Counted from the stretch's first letter, positions 9,801-20,273 are shown. The stretch is DNA of 64,000 nt from Corallium rubrum (GCA_964035015.1 OZ036004.1:9449468-9513467), one strand, 5' to 3'. Made by a program: numbers and translations. The notes: generated by a model not told the origin, from the sequence alone.

Positions 9801-12414
9801 AGAAATGTAGCGACCCTTGATACAGCCTGACAGCTACAGAATGCACCAGCGCTGATGTATAAACATTTAGTTAGAATTTCTAACAGACTGCGACAGCTCC
9901 GTAGACAACATACCTATTCAGTCTGTTATATCAAACTGATACAGGACTGACCGTTTCAGGCTGATACAGTTTGACAGAATCTGTTCTGAACAGTCTGTTG
10001 TAGCTGCAGGTATGATACAGATATGATATCATAGGTGTATCGTAGCTGATACTGCAACAGGCTGTATCAGGGGTCGCTACATTTTTCTGAACAGATCTAA
10101 CATCATTCTGCATCAGGTCTGACACAGAGTGCGCGTTTTTGCGTGTGTATATGAAAGCGAGTTACCTGGCAAGTTGTACTATTTGAGATGATTATCAAAA
10201 AATTTATCCCGCTATGCCGAGTTACGTACCCGGGGGAAAGTGTTTGTATGGGGAAATGTTTATCACGCCTTACTGAGATCCCAGCTGCAGTGCCGAGTTC
10301 TCGCCAGGGCGAGTTACCCGTCTGTCTCATATAAACACTGCGGTGGGAAAAACAGTGTTTGTTCTACCGACCAGAACCCGCTATGTGCCGAGTAACCCAG
10401 CTGACCGGGTAAACAGGCCCTATAAGATTGTAACGGTCCAGTTTGAGTAACACAGTTGTATACAATTTGTCATGCAACTTTTTCGCATGCAATGATAACA
10501 ACATTGTACTTGTGCAACTTAAGCCTGGTTTCGATATAACCGCTACGATCGCTCAAAAATGAACTCGGCGATCGTTGTGTTAGTGCTTTCCACATGATCG
10601 CTGCGATCGCCGAGTTCATTTTTGAGCGATCGTGATGGCAATTAATCGTAGCGATTATATGGAAACCAGGCTTTAAGGCGTTATAAAAGTAGCGTGCTGC
10701 GTAGGCAGTGTAGAAACTGCCGAAACAGAGAACGTAGGAGCCTAACGTCTCGAGCGAAGGCCCTTCGTCAGAGTGAAACGTCATGACGAAGGGCCTTCGC
10801 TCGAAACGTTAGACTCCTACGTTCTCTGTTTCGGCAGTATATCCAACCTTACTTTATTTAAGGCGTTACCGATGTATATATGCAACGGATTTCATGTTTC
10901 GACATGATTCTGAGATACAATGAAAACACCACATCTTTGAGAACGCAGTAGTCTAACGTTTCGAGCGAAGGCCCTTCGTCAGAGTGAAACATGACGAAGG
11001 GCCTTCGCTCGAAACGTTACACTCCTACGTTCTCTGTTTCGGCAGTATATCCAACCTTACTTTATTTAAGGCGTTACATGTATATATTGCAACGGATTTC
11101 ATGTTTCGACATGATTCTGAAATAGAATGAAAACACCAGCATCTTTCTATAGATAAGCATTCATTTGACCTTTTCAACCTTAGTGGCTTTCTAAAATCCG
11201 TTCATATATAGACTACCCCGTGTGCTATTCTTACAGAAAAACGAAGGCAATTCTGCTTCTTTGTGTCATTTTACATTACTCAAATAGTCGTACTAAGATT
11301 TCCGTGACATAAAATTAGCCCTGTGACCAATGAACGTTAAGTTGTCACGAGAATGTCTTGTGCGTTTAAATTGGACAAAACCAACAGACCTTTCCCAGTA
11401 GACTCGATAGTTCGAATGTATGGTAGAGACGTATAGTGGCGGAACGGTATGCGGAAGATGGTATATAATTCAAATCTCCTTCGAGTCAAGAAATTTTTCT
11501 GCTGACTTGGACAGTGTAAGATAATCATGAAAATGTTTCCCTCCATATTTCTTTGAGTGCGATTCAGACATAGGGGCCATTTGTATGAGGCGGGTAACCC
11601 GGTGGCCGGTCTGATTTTATGGCACTCTAATAAAAGTAGAGTGTTGCGTAGGCAGTGTAGAAACAACAATCGAAATATAGTATAAGGTTATATATACTGC
11701 CGAAACAGAGAACGTAGGAGTCTAACGTTTCGAGCGAAGGCCCCACGTTTCTCTCTGACGAAGGGCCTTCGCTCGAAACGTTAGACTCCTACATTCTCTG
11801 TTTCGGCAGTATATCTAACCTTAATATATTTCGATTGTTGTTACGACTATTTGAGAAATGCGAACTGACATAAAGCAAAATTGGTTTCGTTTCTCTGCTT
11901 AAGTATAGCACACATGATATTCTAATATAGAAGGTTTCACGATAGCTGCCGACATTTTGCAAGTAGGGCAAGCACAATGATAAATACTTATTACATGCAT
12001 GGTTATAGCCATGTAAAGTCCCATACATGCAATTTAATTAAATTGCATTGTTTGTCCTACTTGAAAAATTATGGCCGCTATCGTGAAACCGATAAATTTT
12101 TGCAGTCAAAGAAAGTTTTTTGTGACATAAAGTCAGCCTGATAACCTTAGTGAGTCTGTCTGTCTATGTTAACAGCTTCTTAGACTTGGTTGTATACTCA
12201 CGGGAAATCCAAGCCAATATTGACTGTAGTCGAATTGCGCTTGCAATGTTGCCTCCAACTCTGTACCTCCGTCTGTCGCTTGGAAATCATTATGATAATT
12301 GATAATAAAACCACACGCAATAGCAACCATTGAGAAGAGCAAAAAACCAAACCCAATCAGTGTTAAGAATGTCATAGCGGCGATCGACTTGGATCTTCTT
12401 CTTGACGACTCCAT
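1772..12414 (-). CDS. Gene C: four-transmembrane CD20-like protein, five exons
   Basis: I assembled this gene from exons 12202-12414, 8943-9002, 6778-6970, 2819-2973 and 1772-1909, which give 252 codons. Every junction is GT-AG and intron phases are 0-0-1-0, identical to the two genes to its right. The start is the first ATG of an ORF that opens MESSRRRSK. Hydrophobic segments lie near residues 11-38, 72-85, 92-112 and 172-197. The first loop ends QYWLGFP. The second loop has EGTDW, WK and WE, then C-x6-C-x-C-x15-C. The 45-residue last exon is cytoplasmic by topology and Tyr-rich, with an NPAY (NPxY-type) site. Topology and motifs fit the CD20-like superfamily (MS4A, FAM189/ENTREP), whose members are membrane adaptors or signalling modifiers. 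Function here is inferred only. Introns 1 and 4 hold MITEs that reach within about 30 nt of the acceptors. Gene structure is secure; the family name is moderate. Confidence 0.85.
1936..2185. repeat. Dispersed repeat R2, copy 1
   Basis: It matches 4834-5086 (TATATGGCTGGGTTT through TGCTGGTTTTCTTT). It begins about 27 nt upstream of the gene C exon 5 acceptor. Confidence 0.8.
2190..2410. repeat. Dispersed repeat R3, copy 1
   Basis: It matches 48621-48838 over about 220 bp (AACCTGAGTCACTACAG through TTAAAGTCCCTA) with few differences. No coding sequence recognised. Confidence 0.8.
2412..2716. mobile_element. Foldback element
   Basis: The inverted arms CATAGTCAATCGAGATAT and its complement near 2690-2716 enclose an AT-rich middle with GTGCACGGT words. 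A related fragment is at about 31895-32035. Confidence 0.65.
2721..2792 (-). repeat. 5S-derived SINE fragment
   Basis: Partial match to the 5' half of the 5S-derived SINE (GAGAAGCAGCGCCCTAAC, CACGCCACCCGT). Confidence 0.6.
2819..2973 (-). CDS. Gene C exon 4 (helix 4)
   Basis: This 155-nt exon has a TTACAG acceptor, phase-1 entry, a GTGAGT donor and phase-0 exit. It encodes the last loop cysteine (ATCSN), LSGLYGGIVASG and the fourth helix, ending in a basic stretch. It aligns with DC...LYGV in genes A and B. Confidence 0.87.
3035..3572. repeat. Dispersed repeat R4, copy 1
   Basis: About 500 bp nearly identical to 22980-23503, including CAGACATTAAGTGTTTTGTT and a hairpin around GTTCTCAATTGTTGCC. 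It lies in gene C intron 3. Confidence 0.8.
3757..3800. repeat. (TA)n microsatellite
   Basis: Uninterrupted TA dinucleotides inside the foldback element. Confidence 0.95.
4046..4190. repeat. Inverted repeat
   Basis: ATATCAACAACTCGTTT and the complement of AAACTCGTTGTTGATAT pair; the inner part holds GTGTTTCATCAGGGGA and its partner. A related arm occurs at 27376-27414. Confidence 0.7.
4461..4833. other. Unassigned intron sequence
   Basis: AT-rich intron 3 sequence of gene C. I see no exon, RNA gene or repeat partner in it. Confidence 0.5.
4834..5086. repeat. Dispersed repeat R2, copy 2
   Basis: Second copy of the 1936-2185 repeat in direct orientation, within gene C intron 3. Confidence 0.8.
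5238..5391. repeat. Inverted repeat around TCGGTCTGTACG words
   Basis: CCTTATTAACC at the left pairs with GGTTAATAAGTCC at the right; the interior repeats CTCGGTCTGTACG and its complement. Confidence 0.6.
5618..5856. mobile_element. Foldback MITE
   Basis: Arms AGAGATCATATAAA..AGAGGG and CCCTCTAG..TTATATGATCTCT are inverted. The middle has paired TTGGTTGGC / GCCAACCAA and ATGGCGGCC words. Confidence 0.7.
6240..6375. repeat. Inverted repeat (about 55-bp arms)
   Basis: GTACTCTTATAAAGGCAC...TTCGTG and its complement flank a 35-bp centre. A relative of the adjoining 6525-6595 sequence is at 29520-29590 in inverse orientation. Confidence 0.75.
6778..6970 (-). CDS. Gene C exon 3 (helix 3 and cysteine loop)
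   Basis: This 193-nt exon has a CAG acceptor, a GTAAGT donor and phase-1 exit, the same length as gene A exon 3. It encodes helix 3, then EGTDW, W-K, W-E and the C-x6-C-x-C cluster (CTSVGKKCEC). Confidence 0.88.
7183..7240. mobile_element. Mini-element core (TCTGGCGTTA type), degenerate
   Basis: It contains AAAATCGTCTGGCGTTAACC and AGAATAAAATA, a divergent copy of the 101-bp mini-element best seen at 27185, 51061 and 51828. Confidence 0.55.
7256..7600. mobile_element. Foldback element
   Basis: TATATGCATGACAAAATTAC at the left and GTAATTTTGTCATGCATATA at the right are inverted ends about 340 bp apart. Confidence 0.65.
7865..8110. repeat. Imperfect palindrome
   Basis: CCATTTTCCAAAAGAGCTGAA pairs with TTCAACTCTTTTGGGAAATGG; further complementarity continues inward. 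Confidence 0.55.
8601..8822 (-). mobile_element. 5S rRNA-derived SINE
   Basis: In antisense it reads GCTGTTAGGGCGCTGCCTC, then a 5S-like block (AAGCCC, GGGGTTAGCACTTGGATG, GACCG) and a body ending AAAATCAACACCTA. The 5S-like block holds the internal pol III promoter. Confidence 0.8.
8943..9002 (-). CDS. Gene C exon 2 (60-nt micro-exon, helix 2)
   Basis: This is a 60-nt exon between a TAG acceptor and a GTAAAT donor, phase 0 on both sides. It reads YFITAILSIFSGTVQKRRSL, aligning without gaps to the 60-nt second exons of genes B and A (YIITG..., YLITA...). It encodes the second helix and a basic cytoplasmic turn. The MITE at 9033-10421 begins 30 nt upstream of its acceptor. Confidence 0.85.
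9589..9750. repeat. Hairpin with 55-bp arms
   Basis: ATAGCATGGTTTCGAGTGCA and its complement near 9748 enclose paired ACTCGTGAGTTTTTCAAAGA arms. Confidence 0.8.
9765..10142. repeat. Inverted repeat with CTGATACAG words
   Basis: The left arm AAAAACGCACAGGCTGAT, CAGATCTGTTCAGA, ATGTAGCGACC is complementary to the right arm; the middle repeats CTGATACAG and TCTGTTCTGAACAG. Confidence 0.75.
10522..10672. mobile_element. PIF/Harbinger-like MITE, 151 bp
   Basis: Ends AGCCTGGTTTC / GAAACCAGGCT are flanked by direct TTA at 10519-10521 and 10673-10675. The arms contain CGCTACGATCGCTC and GCGATCGCCGAGTTC words. Confidence 0.85.
10690..11075. repeat. Two copies of the CGAAGGGCCTTCG palindrome element
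   Basis: GAACGTAGGAG..CTAACGT, CGAGCGAAGGCCCTTCGTC and the complementary arm ACGAAGGGCCTTCGCTCG occur at 10720-10850 and again at 10945-11070. More copies are at 11700-11815 and 16630-16760. Confidence 0.8.
11625..11840. repeat. CGAAGGGCCTTCG palindrome element, third copy
   Basis: TATACTGCCGAAACAGAGAA and its complement flank a hairpin of the same words as at 10720 and 10945. The ends include ACAACAATCGAAATATA and partner. Confidence 0.8.
12202..12414 (-). CDS. Gene C exon 1
   Basis: This exon runs from the initiator ATG (12412-12414) to a GTGAGT donor at 12201, phase 0, and is 71 codons. It encodes a basic N-terminus, the first membrane helix and the loop ending YWLGFP, matching YWIGLP and YWTGGS in the sister genes. 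Confidence 0.88.
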
Positions 12415-12925
12415 AGCTGCCCACAAATTAACTCCCTTTCACTTCTCGGCTTTCGTGCATTCCGAAAGACTAAAGGAAAATTACACAGTAGGGCGCCGAC
12501 TGTGATTTGTTTTTTTGCATATTCAAATATTTCGTGATGAAGCTAGTAGGGGTCTTCGTGCATTGAAATTCATTGGTCGTTTCCTGATGTATACAAATCT
12601 TATATGTATGTTTACGTTTTGCCTTGCGCAGACTTCGTTGTTTTTGTTACGTTGTCCTGATTGCTATATGCATGCACAAGATAGGGTTGTAATATATTTT
12701 TCAACTTCTTTTGGATGCATCTGCTATTATACACAAGTTATACATATTCTTGATGAGTTATAATTTTTAATGAGTTTCAGATATTCATATATAAAGTTTG
12801 TGATAGGTTGGTGTTCATGGAGACGTATATATATTTATATAGCACAAAGCATTAAGTTATAAGTAAGCTAGTTATATATACCGATGTTGGATGCTAGATA
12901 CCCGAGGAGCCGTACTTCGGATGTA

Positions 12926-12929
12926 TCTA

Positions 12930-12991
<62 letters not shown>
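12926..12991. repeat. (TA)n microsatellite
   Basis: About 65 bp of TA upstream of gene C, followed by TACTGGGTATATATAC. Confidence 0.95.
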
Positions 12992-12992
<1 letters not shown>

Positions 12993-13219
12993 TGGGTATA
13001 TATACAGTTATATAGGTACGAAGAACAAAGGAAGCCGAGTTGGACTCAACTATTTAATAATACTGTATATATTATGTATCATTAGTCATGATTTTTGTGT
13101 TCTTATTTATAGTTCACACATGTCAAGTGTAATTAACTCTGTCTACTGGATGATTCGCTTTCAATCCAGGCAGACTTTAGTATTTTATTCTGTCTAACAC
13201 CAGACTTGTTAATGGTAGA

Positions 13220-15165
13220 TCCCTCGGTAGTGCAAAAGACTCGTAAGAACCATGTCATATGTATATACTTCTTAAGAAAACATACACGATGACTAAATGG
13301 CTATAGTATTTTCAGTTTATTTCAATGCCATCTGTTTGGGATCAGTTGGAGAGTGGATGGATCAAGGTGGAACCATAGAACCATCTTATAATAAGAGATG
13401 AGTTGTAAGAGCTATGTCATACACTTGTTAAGAAAACATGATGACTAAATGGCTATAGTATTTTCAGTCAATTTCAATGCAAGCTGAGAGTTTGCTTGGG
13501 ATCTATTTGAGAGTGAGTGGATCGAGTATGAACCATCTTATAATAAGAAATGACTCGTAAGAACCATGTCATATGTACTTCTTAAGAGATGAGTAAATGG
13601 CTATAGTTTATTTCAATGCCATCTTTTTGGGATCAGTTGGAGAGTGGGGTGGATCAAGGTGGAACCATCTTATAAAACCATCTGACTCGTAAGAGCCATG
13701 TCATACACTTGTTAAGAAAACATGATGACTAAATGGCTACAGTATTTTCAACAATTATAGTATTTTCGATTGTTGTTTCAACACTGCCAACGCAGCATGC
13801 TACTTTTATTTCACTATATAGTATTTTCAGTCTATTTCAATGCCAGCTGAGATATTGTTTAGGATCAGTTGGAGAGTGGGTGGATCGAGTAGTAACCATC
13901 TTATAATAAGAAATGACTCGTGAAAGCCAGGTCATGCACTTGTTAAGAAAACATGATGACTAAATGGCTATAGTATTTTCAGTCTATTTCAATGCAAGCT
14001 GAGAGATTGTTTAGGATCAGTTGGAGAGTGGGTGGATCGAGTAGGAACCATCTTATAATAAGAAATGACTCGTGAGAGCCAGGTCATGCACTTGTTAAGA
14101 AAACATGATGACTAAATGGCTAGTATTTTCAGTCTATTTCAATGTCAGTTAAGAGATTGTTTAGAATCAGTTTGGTTGGATCGAGTAGGAACCATCTTAT
14201 AGAACCATCTTATAATAAGAGATGACTCGTAAGAGCTATGTCATACACTTGTTAAGAAAACATGATAACTATATAAATGGCTATAGTATTTTCAGTCTAT
14301 TCCAATGCCAGCTAAGAGATTGTTTAGAATCAGTTTGGTTGGATCGAGTAGGAACCATCCTATAGAACCATCTTATTAATAAGAGATGACTTGTAGGAGC
14401 TATGTCATACACTTGTTAAGAAAACATGATGACTAAATGGCTATAGTATTTTCACTCTATTTCAATGCCAGCTGAGAGATTGTTTGGGATCTGTTGGAGA
14501 GTGGGTGGATGGAGTAGGAACCATCTTATAATAAGAGATGACTCTTAAGAGCCATGTCATACACTTGTTAAGAAAACACGATAACTATATAAATGGCTAT
14601 AGTATATTCAGTCTATTCTGTCTCAATGCCCAGCTGAGAGATTGCTTGGGATCTGTTTGGGAGTGAGTCGATCGAGTAAGAACCATCTTATAATAAGAGA
14701 TGATTCGTAAGAACCATGTCATATGTACTTCTTAAGAAAACATACACGATGAGTAAATGGCTATAGTATTTTCAGTTTATTTCAATGCCATCTGTTTGGG
14801 ATCAGTTGGAGAGTGGGAGGATCAAGGTGGAACCATCCTATATCTTATAATAAGAGATTACCTGTAGGAGCTATGTCATACACTTGTTAAGAAAGCATGA
14901 CTAAATGGCTATAGTATTTTCAGTCTATTTCAATGCAAGCTGAGAGATTGTTTGGGACCAGTTTGAGAGTGGGTGGATCGAGTAGGAACCATCTTATAGA
15001 ACCATAAGATTATAAGTGCTATGTCATACACTAGTTAAGAAAACACGATTATCTATGACTATATAATTGGCTATAGTATTTCAGTCTATTCCAATACCAG
15101 CTGAGAAATTGCTTGGGATCAGTTGCATGGGAGTGGGTGGATCGAGTAGGAACCGTCTTATAGAA
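13220..15165. repeat. Minisatellite, about 155-bp unit, about 12 copies
   Basis: GGCTATAGTATTTTCAGT recurs at about 13300, 13449, 13967, 14280, 14437, 14760, 14905 and elsewhere, always followed by TTCAATGCC, GGATCAGTTGGAGAGTGG, AACCATCTTATAATAAGA and ATGTCATACACTTGTTAAG. One unit near 13740-13830 carries an inserted piece of the element seen at 16700-16755. Confidence 0.92.
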
Positions 15166-15524
15166 CAGTGCAGGTGTTCTAATTAAGTTATGTCAACACA
15201 GAATTTAGAGCATGACGTATAAAAAACTTAAACGTGATGAACATAATAACAAAAGCTTAAAGTTTACTTCAGAATACATATTGTTTTTCTTATCATTAAT
15301 AGAAAGTAAACATATAGTAAGTTGACATACTGATATTTTTTGACTTTCTTTCTTATTAAAATCTGTCTTCGAAGAAGCCAAATATTTGACAATGGACGTT
15401 GAACATTGTGACGTTATTAAGTCCAACTTCATGCCATTTTCCATTATGTGATTGAACTAAACTTCTTTTAACAACATGCATTATGACGTTAACATATATC
15501 GTCCTACTTGCACATAGAAATATA
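15166..15524. other. Unassigned intergenic sequence
   Basis: AT-rich sequence right of the minisatellite. No feature recognised. Confidence 0.5.
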
Positions 15525-15890
15525 TAATGTCATACATCGAACTCTGCATACGTTCAAAGCATCTGCATGTGTCCCAGGAACTCAATGGTTAGAATGTCTC
15601 ACCGAGGATCAGAAGGTTGTGGGTTCGAATCTCGGTTGGGAACTCAGAAATTTTTCTCAGTAAAATATCTCAAAAAACATTTTCACTCAATTCTCGATAA
15701 ATCGATCTCTTCTCTTAACAACATGCTTCACGACACCATCAGACTTGCACATAGCAGCATTTAATGTCATACATCGAACTCAACCTATGTTCAAACCATC
15801 TGAGTCCCAGTAACTCAATGGTTATAGAGCTCTCTCACACATTGGCGGTTGTAGAAGTTTGTTAGTTCGAGAGAACAAAATTAATGTGCG
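15525..15890 (+). mobile_element. tRNA-derived SINE, partial tandem pair
   Basis: At 15567-15645 a tRNA-like head is visible: ACTCAATGGTTAGAATG (box A) and GGGTTCGAATCTC (box B). About 237 bp later (15762-15850) the flank AATGTCATACATCGAACTC and a degenerate head (TAACTCAATGGTTATAGAG) recur. It is not a functional tRNA because the cloverleaf is incomplete. Confidence 0.65.
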
Positions 15891-15894
15891 AACC

Positions 15895-16100
15895 CATACG
15901 AAAATGTTCTATATAATCCTATAGAATATTCCATTGCAATTTGGAACGCTATGGAATATTCTGTAGGATTTCTAGATCCAGAATATTCTATGGAACATTC
16001 TGCGGCATTTCTAAAATTGTATAGAATATTCTATCGAATCTGTCCCAATTTCTTATTGAATTTTCCATAGAATATTCTATAGCACATTTTCGTATGCGAA
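15895..16100. mobile_element. Foldback element built of TAGAATATTCTA words
   Basis: CATACGAAAATG at the left and CATTTTCGTATG at the right are inverted ends; the interior holds at least six copies of (T)AGAATATTC or its complement. Confidence 0.75.
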
Positions 16101-16424
16101 TGGCAGCTAACATATATGTAGCCGAAATTAAACTGCTGGTGGGTTATACACCATGCAGTAGTTTGAGACGTTTCGACGCCAGTTGGCTGACAATTGCTTT
16201 CAAAATATTTTCTTTTCGGCATTCCGGCAATTTTTGCGACACTGACTCAGGTTCCTGCCAACATACCAGAATGACTGTTCGCATGCTTCATTAATCTCAA
16301 TTGTGAATTGGCACTAAACTATATAGTCTTGATTCCAGTACCGCCGAAATTCCTTCTAAAGAATGTTAGTCACTCGGTCTGTATTAAGGTTTAGTTCCAT
16401 GGTAACCGAGGGTTCCCCCTTTGA

Positions 16425-16465
16425 CAAGTATAGAATCGTCTGGCATTAGCCAGAGTGAAAATAAG
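16425..16465. mobile_element. Mini-element core, degenerate
   Basis: AATCGTCTGGCATTAGCCAG followed by GAAAATAAG marks a partial copy of the 101-bp mini-element. Confidence 0.5.
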
Positions 16466-16629
16466 AAAATTCGAATCGGTCTTAGAAGACTGATTATCTG
16501 GCATTTATAGCCAGAAAAAAGACTAAATTTAAAGTCTATACACGAGTTTTAGAAAACGGAAGGACTAGAAAAAAAGTTTGAGGGTTCTCTTCTTGAGTTT
16601 GATGAGTAAAATATTTTATGCGAATATAT

Positions 16630-16760
16630 ATAGCGGAGACAGACGAAGGGCCGGTTTCGCTCGAAACGTTAGACTCGTACGTTCTCTGTTTTGGCAGTAT
16701 ATCAAACTTTACTATATTTCGATTGTTGTTTCAACACTGCATAGCTACGCAGCACGCTAC
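16630..16760. repeat. CGAAGGGCC element, fragment
   Basis: It contains TTCGCTCGAAACGTTAGACT, TTCTCTGTTTTGGCAGTAT and CGATTGTTGTTTCAACACT, half of the palindrome at 11625-11840. Confidence 0.7.
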
Positions 16761-16769
16761 TTTTATTTC

Positions 16770-16915
16770 ACCATAACATAGAAGTATGGAAAAAATGAAA
16801 AGATTTATTGAACTAACGTTTCGTCGCTACTACAACATCTTCAAAGTGTTGCATATGTAGCGACGAAACGTTGTAGTTCAATAAATATTTTCATTTTTTC
16901 CATTTCTTCTATACA
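16770..16915. repeat. Palindrome with about 60-bp arms
   Basis: GAAAAAATGAAAA..TTTATTGAACTA, ACGTTTCGTCGCTAC and their complements flank a short centre near 16840. Confidence 0.8.
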
Positions 16916-16925
16916 CCCGTGATTC

Positions 16926-17570
16926 AGGTGTATATCCAGGCTGTACACAGGCTACTATGTTAGGGCTTTTTCAAAGTAATTGTCTGGGTGGGCTCTGACT
17001 CGCAGAGTAGCGGCAATCTAGCAGAAGATTCCTTTCGTTATAGTCAGGAGTTAATTTACAAATAATTAATACACGGAATAATAAAGACGCTTTCTTGTGA
17101 TGCGATGGCTGCAAATACCAAACATTCGTGGCAATTTTACACTTTTGTAAGAATAAACTCCAGCAATGATAATAATCTGAATAACAAGCAATTATTGAAT
17201 GAATACCAATAATTATGAAGATCGAAATCTGTGTTTTGGACAAAGGTTGAGACTGCATGCCATGTGATCACGACAGACAGCTGAGACTCAGACCTTGGTA
17301 GATAATACTTAATTACTCGGGCTACCTGTGGTAGGCCGAGTCTACGTTTCAGTTTGTTTTTTTCCTTCTTTTTTTTTGTGTCATACTTCCGGGGAGTTGT
17401 TAGCTGTGTTACTGAGTAAGATCGTGAGGCATGTTGTAAGTTCTTTGCTCCTTTTGCTTTTGAATTTTTTGTTTGAATTTATTAAATTTGCCACTTAACG
17501 TGTGGCAGGAGAGAGGAACAGAACTTTCGTCCCAATTGACACCAAATTCCTATGTGTAGACAACTAAGAC
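16926..17570. other. Unassigned intergenic sequence
   Basis: No coding exon or repeat partner recognised. Confidence 0.5.
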
Positions 17571-17788
17571 CTAGGTGTTGATTTTACGGAGGGAGGAAAA
17601 CCGGAGAACCCAGCGAAAATCCCTCGGAGCACAGGAGAGACCAACTAAACTCTACTCACATAAGTCCCAAGCTGGCGGAGTACGGGGTTGTTCCCAAGCG
17701 GTCACCCATCCAAGTACTAACCCCGTCCGACCGGGCTTAACTATTGGTGAGAGGCAGCGCCCTAACAGCACACGCCACCCGTGCTCTC
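17571..17788 (-). mobile_element. 5S rRNA-derived SINE
   Basis: Same family as 8601-8822; GTACTTGGATGGGTGACCGC on the minus strand is the 5S-like core. Confidence 0.85.
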
Positions 17789-18062
17789 TAGCTTTTAGAG
17801 TTGTACAAAAAGTTGATCAGCTTTGCCTTTTGATCAAGGTATTCTTGCACATTGTTGGTAGATTTCCAAATAGACTGACTGACTTTGTAGTTTAACAGTG
17901 ATTAGCTGTGGCTGACAACTCTCTTGATCGTAAATATGTTCACCAGTGTGAAGTATGCAACACATTCAGCCTTCGATCTGATCTTCCTCGGCTTACTCCC
18001 ACCTTTGCTATAGCGCGGTACAGAGCCTCTGCCGGAGGAGAGATTAGCTACGCATGCGTAGA

Positions 18063-18330
18063 ACGAATATCTTGCGTTCAAACATCTCCGCTCAAAATCG
18101 TCGCTCGACCATAATTCTTCCACGAGCGCATAGCACGAAGGTTGGGCTTGCCATAGAATACGGTTTGTTGACAACTCGTTAAATTTTCGTGATGTACGAA
18201 CCCATTACCCTTCTCAAATTCATCCGTTTCAAATGTCCTCAGAACTCACTTGAGCCAGCAAGCACGTGGACTGCGAACTGCCCCATGAAAGTGGCCGATT
18301 TTCTATGCAATTTTCGATCGTGCAATAGGC
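18063..18330. repeat. Dispersed repeat R1, second copy
   Basis: It matches the window-start repeat, ending near TTTTCTATGCAATTTTCG. The 150 bp to its left have no counterpart in the window. Confidence 0.75.
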
Positions 18331-18661
18331 CGAATGAACGCCTGACCGTGGCGTGACCCAGCTGTCATTGTTGATACAATAAAGCCAAAATTACTCATTT
18401 TCTATTGTACATTTTTAAGTCAAAGTGTAAAAAGAAAAAATTATCAAAACACAACTTACAGTCGTTTGAATTTTTAACGCCCTTTTTCTTGGTTCTCCGG
18501 CTTGGCTATATGTCTGTGGTGAAACTTTAAGACTTGTATGGTACATGTTTTGGTATTTAGACAATTGTTATATATACAATTCTATTATGTGTGTATGAGT
18601 ATCATGACGACACAATAAAAGAAGCAGAAAGTTGATAAGACAACGTTGACCTTTGTAATCT

Positions 18662-18923
18662 TAAAATGAAGTTTGTCTTATTTGAAAGAACACTTAAAAT
18701 GACGAAGTAAGCTTAATCTTTTGCAATTTGCAGTTTCCTTGCTTCGTTCAGTTTGTTCGATATGTGAATGTGTACGTATATATGTGCATAATTATCAGAG
18801 AAGGTTATATATCTTTGCTATTATCAAACTAAATTACTTGAAATTCTTGACATTTGGTGTTGTGGAAGGAACACACGCACGTGCTTCTTCCAAATTAAGT
18901 TTGGTTATATAAGAGTAAAGATA

Positions 18924-18996
<73 letters not shown>

Positions 18997-19551
18997 TTTC
19001 CCGATTAAACAAATTGATAATTGGTGTTGTTGACGCAAAGTACATCTTTTCGGGTTTTTTGTACATAAGTATTTTACATAATTATTATAAGGTGACGCAT
19101 CGCAGCATTCTCGTCCCCAGGTGTTTATCCAACGCGGTCAAGATGCATGTGACCAAGGCTTGGTCACTAAGCTGCACAAGTTTGTAGAACTGTAACTCTT
19201 CACAAATTGTGCAGTATATTGTTCAATAATAAAAGTTCTTGAAGTTGTTGTGAACTTGTGATGTTATCTTGTATGTTATTAGTTACCTATTATATTCTCT
19301 GAAGGGCGTGGTCCTGTTTATGGCATTCTGCAAGACGCAGGACACTCACAACTTTGAAAAGCTTCCAGAACCCCTGCGATAAGTCATTATGCACGTGTAC
19401 GTCACATGACATTTGACATTTACATATCAAACAAACTGAAATATCTCAAAAACAAAGCAACGAAACCAAAAACTGCAAAAGATGTTACTTTGGCATTTTT
19501 AAGTGTTCTTTCAAATAAGACAAACTTAATTTTTATGTTATAAGCACTTTA
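18662..19551. mobile_element. Foldback element carrying (TA)n
   Basis: AGTTTGTCTTATTTGAAAGA at the left and TCTTTCAAATAAGACAAACT at the right are ends of arms of roughly 200 bp; the middle holds (TA)n and unrelated DNA. A tighter copy is at 51287-51760. Confidence 0.75.
18925..18993. repeat. (TA)n microsatellite
   Basis: About 68 bp of TA. Confidence 0.95.
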
Positions 19552-19718
19552 ATAAATTTAAAGGTTACTGTCTTTAACCTAAAGCCTAAATCGCGATCTT
19601 AAAAAGTACAATATTGAAACAAGACTAAAATCAACCAAAGGGATAGTTATAGAGGTATAGTTCACCAATAGTACAACACTTTGAGCTAGAGACTGCCATC
19701 GGAGGAATTAATTATCAA

Positions 19719-19724
19719 TTTATT
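19719..19724 (-). terminator. Candidate polyadenylation signal of gene B
   Basis: AATAAA on the minus strand lies about 66 nt past the gene B stop codon. Position and sequence fit; the region is AT-rich, so a chance match is possible. Confidence 0.4.
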
Positions 19725-19789
19725 ACTATCTAGCATCGCGACTGATCAAGTGCAAGTTAGGATATAGTGGGCATTTCTTCTAAACCGTC

Positions 19790-20068
19790 TTAATAGATGT
19801 CGTCATCTCCAAGTTGAAAATGCCCGGGGTCCATCATTACCATTCCACCATTGACGTCACCAGTTTCTCTCGTGTTGTGTTGACTTACGCTATCTACTTC
19901 CTTCTCCTTGTAATCTCTATGCGTGGTTTGGATTTTGTCACTTGGCGGCTCGTATCGTTGGTTAGTCGAACTCGGATTAGCCACTGGTTCTTCGAATGTT
20001 TTTTGCAATTCGGTAATCTCAATAACCTCTGGCATCTTTCGTCGACTCTTACGAGAAGATCTTTTGCC
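19790..20068 (-). CDS. Gene B exon 5 (charged tail, stop)
   Basis: The exon follows an AAG acceptor, phase 0, with 92 codons and TAA. The tail is rich in Lys, Arg, Glu, Ser and Thr (KSRRKMPEVIEITEL) and ends in an acidic cluster. It is unlike the tails of genes A and C. Confidence 0.82.
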   Translation of the reverse strand, partial: GKRSSRKSRRKMPEVIEITELQKTFEEPVANPSSTNQRYEPPSDKIQTTHRDYKEKEVDSVSQHNTRETGDVNGGMVMMDPGHFQLGDDDIY

Positions 20069-20218
20069 CTTGGACAAGAATAATAGTATGGTTAACTGTG
20101 TATGGTCATCTTCATTTTCACCAGAACCATCACAACCGTCACGATCACCACCACGATTACCATCACTATTATTACCACCACCATCATCGTTACCATCACT
20201 ACCACTAATACGACTACC

Positions 20219-20273
<55 letters not shown>

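Larger units (their letters stand above)
9033..10421. mobile_element. PIF/Harbinger-like MITE, nested
   Basis: Ends AGGGCCTGTTTATATGG and its partner ACCGGGTAAACAGGCCCT are flanked by ATA on both sides. Inner foldbacks at 9589-9750 and 9765-10142 suggest later insertions or internal growth. It begins 30 nt upstream of the gene C exon 2 acceptor. Confidence 0.7.
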
